DNA of 64,000 nucleotides from Butyrivibrio sp. (GCA_017446685.1 JAFSQI010000058.1:1-64000), one strand, 5' to 3'; shown: positions 16,303-25,229, numbered from the stretch's first letter. The notes: a model not told the origin generated them from the sequence alone. Numbers and translations: made by a program.

Positions 16303-18252
16303 TTATTTATGTAAAACATTTTTGGTGTAGCTTAAACATGTGAGGAACTCAGATATAATCTGAACTGCGGCATATTGTGTGATTTCACCTGTGTCATACT
16401 GAGGAGCAACTTCCACAAGATCCATACCCTTGATGTTAAGTCCGGGAAGAGCAAGCCTTATGAGCTTTAGAGCTTCGCTTGATGTAAAGCCGCCAATTAC
16501 CGGAGTTCCGGTACCAGGAGCATAAGCAGGATCAATAAAATCAATATCGAAAGTTACAAAACAGGGCTTATCACCGACAGTTTCACGAATTCTTTTTGCA
16601 GTTTCCTCGATGCCAATCTTGTGCATGGTCTGTGCATTTACGATAGTCATGCCATGTTCTCTTGCAAAATCATGGTCGTGTTCTCCACCGGAACGAAGAC
16701 CTACCTGAATGCCATGTGTTGCATCAAGGGAACCCTGATTGATGGCTACTCTGAATGGTGTTCCATGGTTGATCATACAGTTTCCGTTTTCATCAGGAGC
16801 ATCCCAGGTGTCAGTGTGTGAATCAAAGTGGATAAATGCCATTTTGCCGTACTTCTTTTCCATTGAGCGAAGCTCTGCGAAGGTAAGAGCATGGTCACCG
16901 CCTACGCCAATAGTAACCGCATCTGTAGAAGCTAAAATTTTATCAAGCTGTTTGGTTACAGAGTGCATGGTTTCATTTATTGAGTTGTAATAGATGTTAA
17001 AGTCACCAAAATCTCTTGCTTCAAAATTCTCATGTGCATTAAAACCAAACTCAATACTGTAAGGATTGAAGCCCCAGAATTTACGCAGGGCTCTTGGTGC
17101 AAATCTTGTTCCCGGACGGTTGCTTGTTGCACAGTCATATGGCATTCCGAAAAGAACTGCATCAAGGTCTTTGAGGTTTTCTAAGTCAGTTTCTGCCTTT
17201 AATCCACAGAAGGTACGGATTCCGGTAGCCTCAGGACGGCCCTTGGAATTTTCATCCGATTTCATGTTTTCTTCTTCGATTTCAAGAGTTCTCTTTGGGT
17301 TATCGGGATGAAGATTTTTACCACTGCCGCGAACCAAAGTGCCCAGCTCTTTACGCTTTGCGATGGTGCCGATCATATCTACCAAAAGACCGTCTGCAGC
17401 CTGAAGGGTTAAGCCACCAATATCGATGTCAGGGGCAACTTCAACTACATCAAAGCCTTTGATATCAAGAGCTGTTCCTATTTCGCGGATTACCTTTCTG
17501 CAGAAATAGGTATCAGGACCACCTGCACGGGGAGTGCCGGTACCAGGAGCTGCTGCGGGGTCAAGGCAATCGATGTCAAAGGTTAAAAATGCAGGCATAT
17601 CACCAACCTGTTCTTTGATTTCCTTTATTACCTCATCAGGGCCAATGTCCAGCATTCTCGAGGCAGGGATGATCTTCATGCCCTCTTTTTGTCCAAAATT
17701 CCAGTACTCTACGTCGTGAATACTATAGCGGATACCAATCTGCACTGAGTGCTCAGGAGAAATAATGCCTTCTTCAAGAGCTCTTGAAAATGGATTGCCG
17801 TGGTCATATTTGGTGCCGGTGCATCTGACATCTCTGTGTGTATCAAAGTGAATAAGTGCCATAGGTCCGTAGAATTCATACATTGCTCTAAGTTCCGGAA
17901 GAGTAATGGAGTGGTCACCTCCGATGATTACGGGGATGACACCTGCTTCAAGGAATTTCCTCATTTCATCTGTGATGATATGGAAAGATGGCAGGATATA
18001 TCCATGCTTAAGTGTCATGTTTCCATAGTCAGTTCCCTGAGCAACAGAAGTCTCTACCTTCAGATTCTGGTTATAGCCCATTCCTTTCCAGTAACAGGTT
18101 CTGATGGCATCCGGTGCAAATCTGGTACCGGGCTTTCCGCTTGTAGCAGAGTCAAAACCTATACCACAGACTACATAGTCACAATCCTTCAAATCTGCCT
18201 TGTAGGGAAGGCTTTTATATGTGTTAAAACCTGGTTCGTATTCTTTAGCCAT
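16303..18252 (-). CDS. Tandem ureohydrolase fusion (two agmatinase/arginase-fold domains)
   Basis: This 649-residue protein has two complete ureohydrolase domains, twice the usual length. Domain 1 (about 1-305) has PGTRFAPDAIR, GGDH at 111-114, DTHRD at 137-141 and FDIDCLDP at 225-232. Domain 2 (about 345-649) has PGTRFAPRALR, GGDH at 451-454, DSHTD at 477-481 and FDIDFIDP at 568-575. All binuclear-metal ligands are present in both, so both could be active. The substrate loops differ (domain 1 GIRYSIHDVEYW, domain 2 GLRSGGEHDHDF). The family releases urea from agmatine, arginine, guanidinoacids or guanidine. A polar linker joins the domains (about 305-345). It follows the single-domain ureohydrolase gene by 25 bases, and a urease operon lies nearby. 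Substrate unknown. Confidence 0.9.
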   Translation of the reverse strand: MAKEYEPGFNTYKSLPYKADLKDCDYVVCGIGFDSATSGKPGTRFAPDAIRTCYWKGMGYNQNLKVETSVAQGTDYGNMTLKHGYILPSFHIITDEMRKFLEAGVIPVIIGGDHSITLPELRAMYEFYGPMALIHFDTHRDVRCTGTKYDHGNPFSRALEEGIISPEHSVQIGIRYSIHDVEYWNFGQKEGMKIIPASRMLDIGPDEVIKEIKEQVGDMPAFLTFDIDCLDPAAAPGTGTPRAGGPDTYFCRKVIREIGTALDIKGFDVVEVAPDIDIGGLTLQAADGLLVDMIGTIAKRKELGTLVRGSGKNLHPDNPKRTLEIEEENMKSDENSKGRPEATGIRTFCGLKAETDLENLKDLDAVLFGMPYDCATSNRPGTRFAPRALRKFWGFNPYSIEFGFNAHENFEARDFGDFNIYYNSINETMHSVTKQLDKILASTDAVTIGVGGDHALTFAELRSMEKKYGKMAFIHFDSHTDTWDAPDENGNCMINHGTPFRVAINQGSLDATHGIQVGLRSGGEHDHDFAREHGMTIVNAQTMHKIGIEETAKRIRETVGDKPCFVTFDIDFIDPAYAPGTGTPVIGGFTSSEALKLIRLALPGLNIKGMDLVEVAPQYDTGEITQYAAVQIISEFLTCLSYTKNVLHK

Positions 18253-18277
18253 AGTATTTGCCCTTCTTTCTTTTGTT

Positions 18278-19258
18278 TTAGTATCCGAATTCTTCGTAGC
18301 TTGTTATTCCTGCTTTTCTGCAGGCAAGGAGAGTTAAGAATTCATTGATGATTCTTTTTCCGGCCTGTGCTGTTTTCTCGGTCTTATCATATATAGGATT
18401 GACTTCAACAAGATCCATACCGATGAAATTCTTGCCTATAAGGCAGTAACGAAGCAGCTCTATTGCATCCCAGGTTGAGAAGCCGCCGCCTTCAGGAGTT
18501 CCTGTTCCGGGTGCATAAATTGGATCAAGGAAATCAATATCGAAGGTGACGAAGATAGGAGCATCTCCTAATACCTTGCGAATTCTTTCTGCAGCTTTTT
18601 TAATACCTATTTCATGCAGCTCACTGGCAGGAATAACGGTCATTCCGTGATCGGTTGCATATTTATAGTCCTTGGACATTGGACCTGTCAGGCCTCTCAT
18701 ACCAATCTGCACTGAGTTTTCTGTGAGAATGCAGTCATCTTCAATTGCATCCTTGAAAGGAGTTCCGTGGTCATGAGGCGCATCGGAAGGCATTTCGTGG
18801 TATCCGGTATCAGAGTGACTGTCAAAGTGAAGGATAGCTACTTTTCCAATTGACTCTTTGTATCCACACAGCTCCGGGTAGGCAATGGAGTGGTCACCTC
18901 CGACACAGATGGGGATGACACAGGCGCTTACTATCTTGGCTACTTCCTTCTTGATACATTCATGTGTTGCATTGGGATTTACATTAATAACATTGAGATC
19001 ACCATAATCAACACCTTTAATATGATCAAAAAGAGTAATGCCAAAAGCATCAGAGTACATCTGAAAAGCATAAGCATCTCTTATTGAATCAGGACCAAGT
19101 CTGGTTCCGGGCCTGAAGGTTACATGTGTATCAAAGGGTATGCCTGTTATAACAAAATCTACATCTTCCAGAGTCTTTTCATAAGGTAAATTGAAAAATG
19201 TAGAAAATCCGGTACATGATGGAGCGCGTTTTGTACGTGGTAGTGGTCTGTGTTCCAT
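18278..19258 (-). CDS. Ureohydrolase (agmatinase/guanidino-hydrolase family)
   Basis: The 326-residue protein has the full family core: PFDTHVTFRPGTRLGPDSIR at about 41-60, GGDHS at 120-124, DSHSD at 146-150, HGTPF and FDIDFLDP at 239-246. It is closest in pattern to SpeB-like agmatinases and guanidino-acid hydrolases, not to arginase. It needs Mn or Ni at a binuclear site and would yield urea plus an amine, or ammonia if guanidine is the substrate. It is the first gene of the minus-strand operon, with GAGG before the ATG, and is divergent from the ABC importer across a 330-bp control region. Its neighbours (importer, Amt-PII, urease) point to nitrogen scavenging more than polyamine synthesis. 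Confidence 0.88.
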   Translation of the reverse strand: MEHRPLPRTKRAPSCTGFSTFFNLPYEKTLEDVDFVITGIPFDTHVTFRPGTRLGPDSIRDAYAFQMYSDAFGITLFDHIKGVDYGDLNVINVNPNATHECIKKEVAKIVSACVIPICVGGDHSIAYPELCGYKESIGKVAILHFDSHSDTGYHEMPSDAPHDHGTPFKDAIEDDCILTENSVQIGMRGLTGPMSKDYKYATDHGMTVIPASELHEIGIKKAAERIRKVLGDAPIFVTFDIDFLDPIYAPGTGTPEGGGFSTWDAIELLRYCLIGKNFIGMDLVEVNPIYDKTEKTAQAGKRIINEFLTLLACRKAGITSYEEFGY

Positions 19259-19300
19259 AGTAATTACCTCGCTTTCACTTTTTTATTCTTGTGATATTCC

Positions 19301-19315
19301 TTTGTGTTACACAAA
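19301..19315. promoter_or_regulatory. Inverted repeat, candidate operator 1
   Basis: TTTGTGTTACACAAA is a perfect dyad (6-bp arms, 3-bp centre). On the minus strand it begins one base after a TTGACT, and a TATCAC box follows that hexamer after about 19-20 bases. An operator inside a long spacer is the arrangement of MerR-controlled promoters. The promoter elements themselves are weak. Confidence 0.45.
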
Positions 19316-19375
19316 AGTCAAACCATTTTTGGCGAATTTTTAAAATGTTGGCATAATGACTAATTAAATGAAACC

Positions 19376-19390
19376 TTTGTGTAGGACAAA
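19376..19390. promoter_or_regulatory. Inverted repeat, candidate operator 2
   Basis: TTTGTGTAGGACAAA repeats the outer arms of operator 1 with a different centre. It lies about 42 bases upstream of the -35 box of the importer promoter. Confidence 0.35.
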
Positions 19391-19432
19391 TCCATAAAAA
19401 GAACCAAACTTAGTTTTTTTGAGAAAAACAGA

Positions 19433-19461
19433 TTGACACATAAAGTGCTAAAGCGTAATAT
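19433..19461 (+). promoter_or_regulatory. Sigma-A promoter of the ABC importer operon
   Basis: Consensus TTGACA, a 17-base spacer and TAATAT. Transcription would start near 19468, leaving a leader of about 120 bases before the first gene. Confidence 0.82.
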
Positions 19462-19494
19462 GTCCATAAAATATTTTTCGCAAAGTTCCAAGCA

Positions 19495-19543
19495 ATTCCA
19501 AGGGCGGAATGACCAGATGGTTGTTCCGCTCTTTTCTTTTTCT
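19495..19543 (+). promoter_or_regulatory. Leader attenuator with competing hairpins
   Basis: Between promoter and first gene lies a strong intrinsic terminator: arms 19502-19514 and 19519-19531 (13 pairs including wobbles, loop AGAT) followed by TTTTCTTTTTCT. An alternative stem, ATTCC at 19495-19499 with GGAAT at 19506-19510, uses the same left arm and would prevent the terminator. Since the upstream gene is divergent, this terminator can only act on the importer transcript or release a short RNA. No known riboswitch consensus was recognised. Confidence 0.65.
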
Positions 19544-19590
19544 AATTTCTGGTTGCGCAGATCGCGAAAGATAAAAGAGGAGGATTCGTT

Positions 19591-20538
19591 ATGAAAAAGT
19601 ATGTTGTGTATGTTTTAAAACGTCTGCTGGCAATGATCCCTATTCTTTTGATTGTTTCTTTTGGAATCTTCTTTTTATTAAGAATCTCAGGATCATCTGA
19701 GATGGCGACAATAATCGGTGACAAGCCTGCAACTGATGAATTAAAGGAAAGAATAATAAACGAATATGGGCTTGATGATCCATTGTTTCTAAGATATGTG
19801 AACTGGCTTAAGGGAGTTGTTTCCGGAGACTTCGGAAGAGACTATTCAAGTGGACAGGCAGTTTCAGAACTGATAGTCACAAGAGTTCCGGTAACCCTTG
19901 GACTTGTAGGAATCAGCTTTGTTCTTGGAACTGTAATGGCAATACTTCTTGGAGTCATTGCCTCCTTACATAGAAACAAGCCAGTTGATACAGTTATTTC
20001 ACTGGTGATGCTTTTCTTTTCAAGTGTGCCGGCCTTTCTTATCTGTGTAGTAGTTCTCATACTGGTAGCCAAATTTGTTCCTGGGTATTCATTTGTAGGT
20101 ACCTATACAAATACAAGAGAATTCTTCCAGAGAATAATGCTTCCAGCTTTTATTATGAGCCTCGGGCATCTGGCACTTCTAGGAAGAGTTACACGAAGCT
20201 CGATGACATCACAGCTTCAATCTCCATATATAATCACAGCTTTAGCAAAAGGAATAGAGCCAAAGGAAGTGACCTTCAAGCACGCATTTCATAATGCTGT
20301 TATACCGGTTCTTACAGTTGCAGGAAATTCACTGGCAGGAGCAATAGGAAGCACAGTTTTGATTGAGCAGATCTTTTCGTTACCCGGAATTGGAGGCCTT
20401 CTGATATCAGGAGTTCAGACCAATAACTATCCGGTAGTACAGATCCTGGTAATGTTAATGCTTATTATTTATCTACTGGTCAGCTTGTTGGTGGATGTTT
20501 TATATGTGATCGTTGATCCAAGAGTATCACTTACATAA
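19591..20538 (+). CDS. ABC permease, DppB/NikB type
   Basis: The 315-residue membrane protein has the DppB/OppB topology: an N-terminal membrane anchor (YVLKRLLAMIPILLIVSFGI), a long extracytoplasmic loop (DDPLFLRYVNWLKGVVSGDFG), then five spans and the EAA-like loop (TALAKGIEPKEVTFKHAF). The family imports di/oligopeptides, nickel chelates or small cationic solutes. It is the first gene of a five-gene importer operon preceded by the attenuator-like leader. Its place opposite ureohydrolases and ahead of urease suggests either a guanidino compound or nickel as cargo; sequence alone does not decide. Confidence 0.92.
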   Translation: MKKYVVYVLKRLLAMIPILLIVSFGIFFLLRISGSSEMATIIGDKPATDELKERIINEYGLDDPLFLRYVNWLKGVVSGDFGRDYSSGQAVSELIVTRVPVTLGLVGISFVLGTVMAILLGVIASLHRNKPVDTVISLVMLFFSSVPAFLICVVVLILVAKFVPGYSFVGTYTNTREFFQRIMLPAFIMSLGHLALLGRVTRSSMTSQLQSPYIITALAKGIEPKEVTFKHAFHNAVIPVLTVAGNSLAGAIGSTVLIEQIFSLPGIGGLLISGVQTNNYPVVQILVMLMLIIYLLVSLLVDVLYVIVDPRVSLT

Positions 20539-20550
20539 TGGAGGTAGCAT

Positions 20551-21483
20551 ATGGAAAAGAAAAGAGTAAAAGCAAACAACGGAACATTTTTTACCATCCC
20601 TGTTATTGTAAGTGGGATCATTCTTCTGATCATATTCCTAAGTGCAGTATTTGCAGGACAGATTGCTCCATATCAGCCTGAGGAAAATGATTATACAGCT
20701 TCTTTGGCAAAGGCTTTTTCACCGGGACATATTCTTGGAACAGACAGGCTGGGAAGAGATCTTTTTTCAAGGCTTTTGTGCGGAGCTCAGACCTCTATCC
20801 TGAATGCATTTCTGATAGTGGCATTCGAAGTAGTAGTTGGCGTTCCAATCGGAATGTTGTGTGGCTACTACGGAGGAAGGCTTGATGCAATTGTTATGAG
20901 AATCTGGGACATCGTATGTGCAGTGCCATCACTTCTGTTGGCCTTCGTAATAGTAGCAGCTTTTGGAAAAGGAACTTATTCAGGAGTTCTGGCCATTGGA
21001 ATAGTGTATACCCCTCTGACAGCCAAGCTTGCAAGATCTCTTATCATGACAGAAAAAAAGGCAGTTTACATCGAGGCCTGCAGATCCCTTGGTTATTCAG
21101 ATGCCAGAATAATGTTTGTCCACATCCTTCCAAACGTAGTAACTACGATGGTTGCACAGTTTACATTGGATATAGGCTCTGCTATTACTTCAATGGCAAC
21201 CTTATCCTACCTTGGAATCGGTGTTCAGCCTCCAGGAGCTGACTGGGGTACTTTACTAAAAGATGGAATGTCACTTCTTTATCTTAATTCAGTTCTTCTC
21301 ATAGCTCCGGCAACTGCGATCATGGTTACTTCAATCGCGATCAACATCTTTAGTGATGGAATACAGTCCTATATAGATCCGGGCCAGAGAAAAATGCCAA
21401 CCTTTAAGCAGTATAGAAAGAAGCTGATAGTTCCTACATCACCTGTATTTGCAGTCAGGACTAAAAAGGAGGTGGCATCATAA
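20551..21483 (+). CDS. ABC permease, DppC/NikC type
   Basis: The 310-residue partner permease has the DppC hallmark HILGTDRLGRDLFSRLLCGA near residue 60, five to six membrane spans and the EAA loop EACRSLGYSDARIMFVHILP near 180. It starts 12 bases after the DppB-like gene with GGAGG, and its stop abuts the ATG of the ATPase gene. With DppB it makes the heterodimeric channel. The C-terminal tail is longer and more basic than usual (QYRKKLIVPTSPVFAVRTKK). Confidence 0.92.
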   Translation: MEKKRVKANNGTFFTIPVIVSGIILLIIFLSAVFAGQIAPYQPEENDYTASLAKAFSPGHILGTDRLGRDLFSRLLCGAQTSILNAFLIVAFEVVVGVPIGMLCGYYGGRLDAIVMRIWDIVCAVPSLLLAFVIVAAFGKGTYSGVLAIGIVYTPLTAKLARSLIMTEKKAVYIEACRSLGYSDARIMFVHILPNVVTTMVAQFTLDIGSAITSMATLSYLGIGVQPPGADWGTLLKDGMSLLYLNSVLLIAPATAIMVTSIAINIFSDGIQSYIDPGQRKMPTFKQYRKKLIVPTSPVFAVRTKKEVAS

Positions 21484-22497
21484 ATGGTAAATGAAGAAAA
21501 CATTCTTGAAATGAAGGATTTATGCGTAAATCTGATGACTGTAAGAGGAATCATATACGCAGTGCAGGGAGCCAATCTTTCAGTAAAAAAAGGTGAGATA
21601 CACGGAATTGTAGGCGAATCCGGATGTGGTAAGTCCGTTACCACAAAAGCCATCATGAAGCTTCATGATAATGAAAAGACAGAGTATACAGGTCAGGTTC
21701 TTTTTGCTTCAAAGAATGGTGAAAAAGAGATCATAAGCGCCGGGCAGAAGGAAATGACAATGCTAAGAGGCGAAGAAATATCAATGATATTTCAGGATCC
21801 CATGACAGCCCTTAATCCAATAATGAAGGCCGGTGAACAGGTTGCTGAACAGCTTCGAGCCAAAAAGAAGATGACCAAGGCTCAGGCTAAGGAAAAAACA
21901 ATTGAGCTTTTTGAAAAGATGGGCATACAGCCGGCGGAGAAAAGATATATGCAGTATCCCTTCGAAATGAGTGGAGGAATGCTTCAGAGAGTAATGATAG
22001 CCATGGCGCTTAGCTGTGAGCCCAAGCTTCTTATTGCCGATGAACCTACTACTGCGCTGGATGTGACGATACAGGCCCAGATCCTTAATCTGATAAAACA
22101 GCTTCAAAGTGAGTATGGAACATCAGTAATAATCATAACTCATGACCTTGGAGTAATCGCTGAAGTTTGTGACTCGGTATCCGTAATGTATGCAGGAAAG
22201 GTTGTAGAAACCGGATCGGTTCTTGAAATATTTGACCAGCCTGCACATCCCTATACACAGGTATTGCTGGAAAGTAATCCCAAGGAAAGCGATAGCGGAG
22301 AATACATGAAAACAATAAGTGGTGCACCACCTCTTTTGTATGAGACCTTTAAAGGTTGTCCCTTTGCACCACGATGTCAGCAGGCATCCAAAAAATGTAC
22401 AGAGTCGCTTCCTGAAACAATTGAGCTTACAAAGGGGCATACGGTTGCATGTCACAACTACCTCAAGGTCTATAAAGAAGTAAAGGAGGTCTCTTAA
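21484..22497 (+). CDS. ABC ATPase, DppD/OppD type
   Basis: The 337-residue ATPase has Walker A GESGCGKSV near residue 44, a signature loop MSGGMLQRVMIA, Walker B LLIADEPTTALD and an H-loop ITHDLG. The C-terminal Cys-rich oligopeptide/dipeptide domain (CPFAPRCQQASKKC) would bind an iron-sulfur cluster in related proteins. It starts directly after the permease stop codon and is followed one base later by its partner ATPase. It couples ATP hydrolysis to import through the DppBC channel. Confidence 0.94.
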   Translation: MVNEENILEMKDLCVNLMTVRGIIYAVQGANLSVKKGEIHGIVGESGCGKSVTTKAIMKLHDNEKTEYTGQVLFASKNGEKEIISAGQKEMTMLRGEEISMIFQDPMTALNPIMKAGEQVAEQLRAKKKMTKAQAKEKTIELFEKMGIQPAEKRYMQYPFEMSGGMLQRVMIAMALSCEPKLLIADEPTTALDVTIQAQILNLIKQLQSEYGTSVIIITHDLGVIAEVCDSVSVMYAGKVVETGSVLEIFDQPAHPYTQVLLESNPKESDSGEYMKTISGAPPLLYETFKGCPFAPRCQQASKKCTESLPETIELTKGHTVACHNYLKVYKEVKEVS

Positions 22498-22498
22498 T

Positions 22499-23485
22499 AT
22501 GCAGGCTGCTGGAGAAAACCTCGTTGTTGTTAAAAATATTAAAAAGTACTTTAGATTGGATAAAGGAAGAATCATAAGAGCCAATGCCAGATATCTTCAT
22601 GCTGTAGATTTCGTGAGTTTTAACATCAGGAAGGGCGAGATATTCGGAATAATCGGAGAATCCGGTTCAGGTAAATCAACAATTGGAAGATGCATTATAA
22701 GGCTTTTGGATATAGATTCAGGCGAAGTTTATTTTGACGGAAAAAAGATAAGTGACTTGGGACCCAGGGAACTTAAGGCTTATAGAAAAGATATGCAGAT
22801 GGTTTTTCAGAACCCCTTAGCCTCCTTTAATCCCAAAATGACGATAGGTCAGACCTACAGAGAAATCGCAAAGGTTTATAAGATTCCGAAGCAGGAGTCA
22901 GAAAAAAGAATACATGAACTTATCGAATATATAAATCTTACAGATGATGTACTTACCAGACTTCCCAAGGAATTATCAGGAGGTCAGCTCCAGAGACTTG
23001 CTATTGCCAGAGCTCTTTTGGTAGAACCAAAGTTCATTCTGGCTGACGAGCCGGTATCTGCTCTTGATGTTTCGGTTCAGGCCCAGATACTGAATCTGAT
23101 GATCGACCTTAAGAAAGAAAAAGGTCAGACCATTTTGTTTATCTCACATGATCTTACGGTAGTAAGGCATGTTTGTGATAAAGTAGCCGTCGTTTATCTA
23201 GGAACAATTGTAGAGATGGGACCGACGGCTGAAGTGTACAAGAACGTAGCACATCCATATACCCAGGCACTTATTGATGCCAAGCCCAAGGAGCACCCGC
23301 TTGAATATAAAGCACATAAGCTCCTTGAGGGAGAAATATCGAGTGCGGTTAATGTAAAGGAGGGCTGCAGGTTCAGAGAAAGGTGTTCAAGATTTAAGGA
23401 AGGTCTTTGCTCCGAAAGAACACCAAAACTTAAAAAGATAGGACCGGATCACTATGTGGCTTGTCACTATCCATTGATCGGTTGA
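22499..23485 (+). CDS. ABC ATPase, DppF/OppF type
   Basis: The 328-residue ATPase has Walker A GESGSGKST, signature LSGGQLQRLAIARAL, Walker B FILADEPVSALD and H-loop ISHDLT. A C-terminal Cys-containing peptide (CRFRERCSRF) matches the oligopeptide family extension. It is one base after the DppD-like gene and 26 bases before the receptor start, with AGGAGGT before the ATG. The pair of ATPases is usual for this importer class. Confidence 0.94.
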   Translation: MQAAGENLVVVKNIKKYFRLDKGRIIRANARYLHAVDFVSFNIRKGEIFGIIGESGSGKSTIGRCIIRLLDIDSGEVYFDGKKISDLGPRELKAYRKDMQMVFQNPLASFNPKMTIGQTYREIAKVYKIPKQESEKRIHELIEYINLTDDVLTRLPKELSGGQLQRLAIARALLVEPKFILADEPVSALDVSVQAQILNLMIDLKKEKGQTILFISHDLTVVRHVCDKVAVVYLGTIVEMGPTAEVYKNVAHPYTQALIDAKPKEHPLEYKAHKLLEGEISSAVNVKEGCRFRERCSRFKEGLCSERTPKLKKIGPDHYVACHYPLIG

Positions 23486-23511
23486 TCAAAATTAAAGAGA
23501 GGAGAGAAATT

Positions 23512-25167
23512 ATGAAAAAAGATATCTTGAAAGTTATTACAGCAGTATTTGCATTATCTTCTATTGTTGCGGGATGCAGTTCTGAGGGCTCTACAGGAGA
23601 GACAGCTTCTGTTTCAACTGTTACTGTTGATGATGGTTCTTTAGGTGCACAGGATGGGGAAGTGGTTTTCAGAATTGGATATGGTTCGGAACCGCCGTCA
23701 CTTGATCCTCAGGATTTCAACACAACAGCCTGTACACTGGCTGGATATGATTGCTATGACACACTCCTTAATTTTGCAATGAATGGCAGTGACCTTGAGC
23801 CGGCACTAGCTGAGTCCTGGGAAAAGATAAGTGATACAGAATATGTATATCACATCAGAAAGGGAGTTAAGTTCAGTGATGGAAATGATATGACCATGGA
23901 AGATGTGCTGTATTCCATGGAAAGAGTAAAAAACGATGCTTATTCCATGAGCTATCTGTTTGATTCTGTTGATCACTTTGCGATAGATGAAGATTCCTGG
24001 ACACTTACAGTTTACCTTACTCAGCCTGATGCTACATGGGCATTTGTTCCTGCTACTTCTCCCTGTACTGTTGTTGAGAAGGCTGTAGTTGAAGCAGAGG
24101 GTGATAATTACGGAACACTTTCCGGAACCTGTGTTGGAACAGGCCCATACATGCTTGACTCATGGGAATCCGGAACAGAGATTGTATTTGTAAAGAATCC
24201 ATATTACTGGAATGATCCTGAATCTCTTGATGTAGATAAGGTGGTATATGAAGTAATTGAAGATAATACTTCAAGAGCACTTGCTGCCCAGTCCGGACAG
24301 ATAGACTATGCGAGAAATCTGACGGCAGAGACACTTCCTACTTATAAAAATGCTCAGAATATGTCTATTACTACCTACTCAGGAACAACTGCCTATTATA
24401 TGGCATTTAACTGTGAGGTTACTCCATTTGACGATGTAAATGCCAGAAAGGCCGTTGCTTACTGCATTGATAAAAACTCCTACACCGCAATTATCGGAGG
24501 TGAGTATGCAACTGCAAAGGATTCATTCTTCCTTCCAACATCAATGTATGCCATCGACGAAGCTGCATGGAAAGAGGGCGGAGCAACATCTACTGATTAC
24601 AACCAGAATTACGAAAAGGCCAAAGAATGTCTTGCAGCATCCAAATACTCAGATGGCTTTAGCTTTGACCTCTACACAGCTACAAGTACAAAGACTGGTG
24701 CAGAGATGATACAGTCAATGATTCAGGCATCAGGTCTTCCAATTACCTGCAACATCATTGAGTATCAGCCATCAGAACAGTTTGCAATTGCATACGGCTA
24801 CAACGTTGATGAGCAGGGACATAGAGTATATGGAGCTCTTCTTACAGGATGGATATCAGACTGGCTTGACCCTACAGGTTATCTTACAAACTGCCTTTCA
24901 AGTCGCTCTAATTACCAGGGCGGTGCCAATAAGTCAGCCTATTCAAGCGCTGAATTTGATAAGTTCCTTGATGAGTCATACCTTATCTCAGATGATGCAG
25001 AAAGATCAAAGCTTATGCTGCAGGCAATGGAAGTAGCTGTTGAGGATTGTCCCGTAGTTCCGTTATACGAAGCATTAGATTCGTATATTATCAACGACAA
25101 GTTTGAATATGAGGAAGGAGCTAACTTCTTCTGGAACTTTACGGTAGCTAATGTTCATGTTAAATGA
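23512..25167 (+). CDS. Solute-binding lipoprotein, DppA/NikA (SBP_bac_5) type
   Basis: The 551-residue receptor starts MKKDILKVITAVFALSSIVA with lipobox IVAGC (Cys about 21). It then shows SBP_bac_5 motifs: GSEPPSLDPQDFNT, LEPALAESWEK, YVYHIRKGVKFSDG and GTGPYMLDSW. I chose the ATG at 23512, preceded by GAGAGGAG; a longer frame from 23461 overlaps the ATPase gene. The receptor sets the cargo, and family members bind peptides, nickel complexes, opines or small guanidinium-type solutes. It ends the importer operon before a stable hairpin, and Amt-PII follows. Confidence 0.93.
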   Translation: MKKDILKVITAVFALSSIVAGCSSEGSTGETASVSTVTVDDGSLGAQDGEVVFRIGYGSEPPSLDPQDFNTTACTLAGYDCYDTLLNFAMNGSDLEPALAESWEKISDTEYVYHIRKGVKFSDGNDMTMEDVLYSMERVKNDAYSMSYLFDSVDHFAIDEDSWTLTVYLTQPDATWAFVPATSPCTVVEKAVVEAEGDNYGTLSGTCVGTGPYMLDSWESGTEIVFVKNPYYWNDPESLDVDKVVYEVIEDNTSRALAAQSGQIDYARNLTAETLPTYKNAQNMSITTYSGTTAYYMAFNCEVTPFDDVNARKAVAYCIDKNSYTAIIGGEYATAKDSFFLPTSMYAIDEAAWKEGGATSTDYNQNYEKAKECLAASKYSDGFSFDLYTATSTKTGAEMIQSMIQASGLPITCNIIEYQPSEQFAIAYGYNVDEQGHRVYGALLTGWISDWLDPTGYLTNCLSSRSNYQGGANKSAYSSAEFDKFLDESYLISDDAERSKLMLQAMEVAVEDCPVVPLYEALDSYIINDKFEYEEGANFFWNFTVANVHVK

Positions 25168-25182
25168 TTAAAAAAAGGAATT

Positions 25183-25214
25183 TATCCGGGCAGTCTATAG
25201 GAACTGCCCGGATA
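25183..25214 (+). other. Perfect 12-bp hairpin without a T-run
   Basis: TATCCGGGCAGT at 25183-25194 pairs with ACTGCCCGGATA at 25203-25214. No T-tract follows; the Shine-Dalgarno site of the Amt gene comes next. It may stabilise the 3' end of the importer message or lower read-through into the Amt gene. Confidence 0.7.
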
Positions 25215-25229
25215 GGCTAGGAGGTACCC

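Noticed and set aside
19259..19590. A guanidine riboswitch in front of the importer or the ureohydrolases
   Set aside because: The loops and consensus bases I know for guanidine-I, -II and -III are not present. Class IV could not be judged from memory, so only a generic attenuator is reported.
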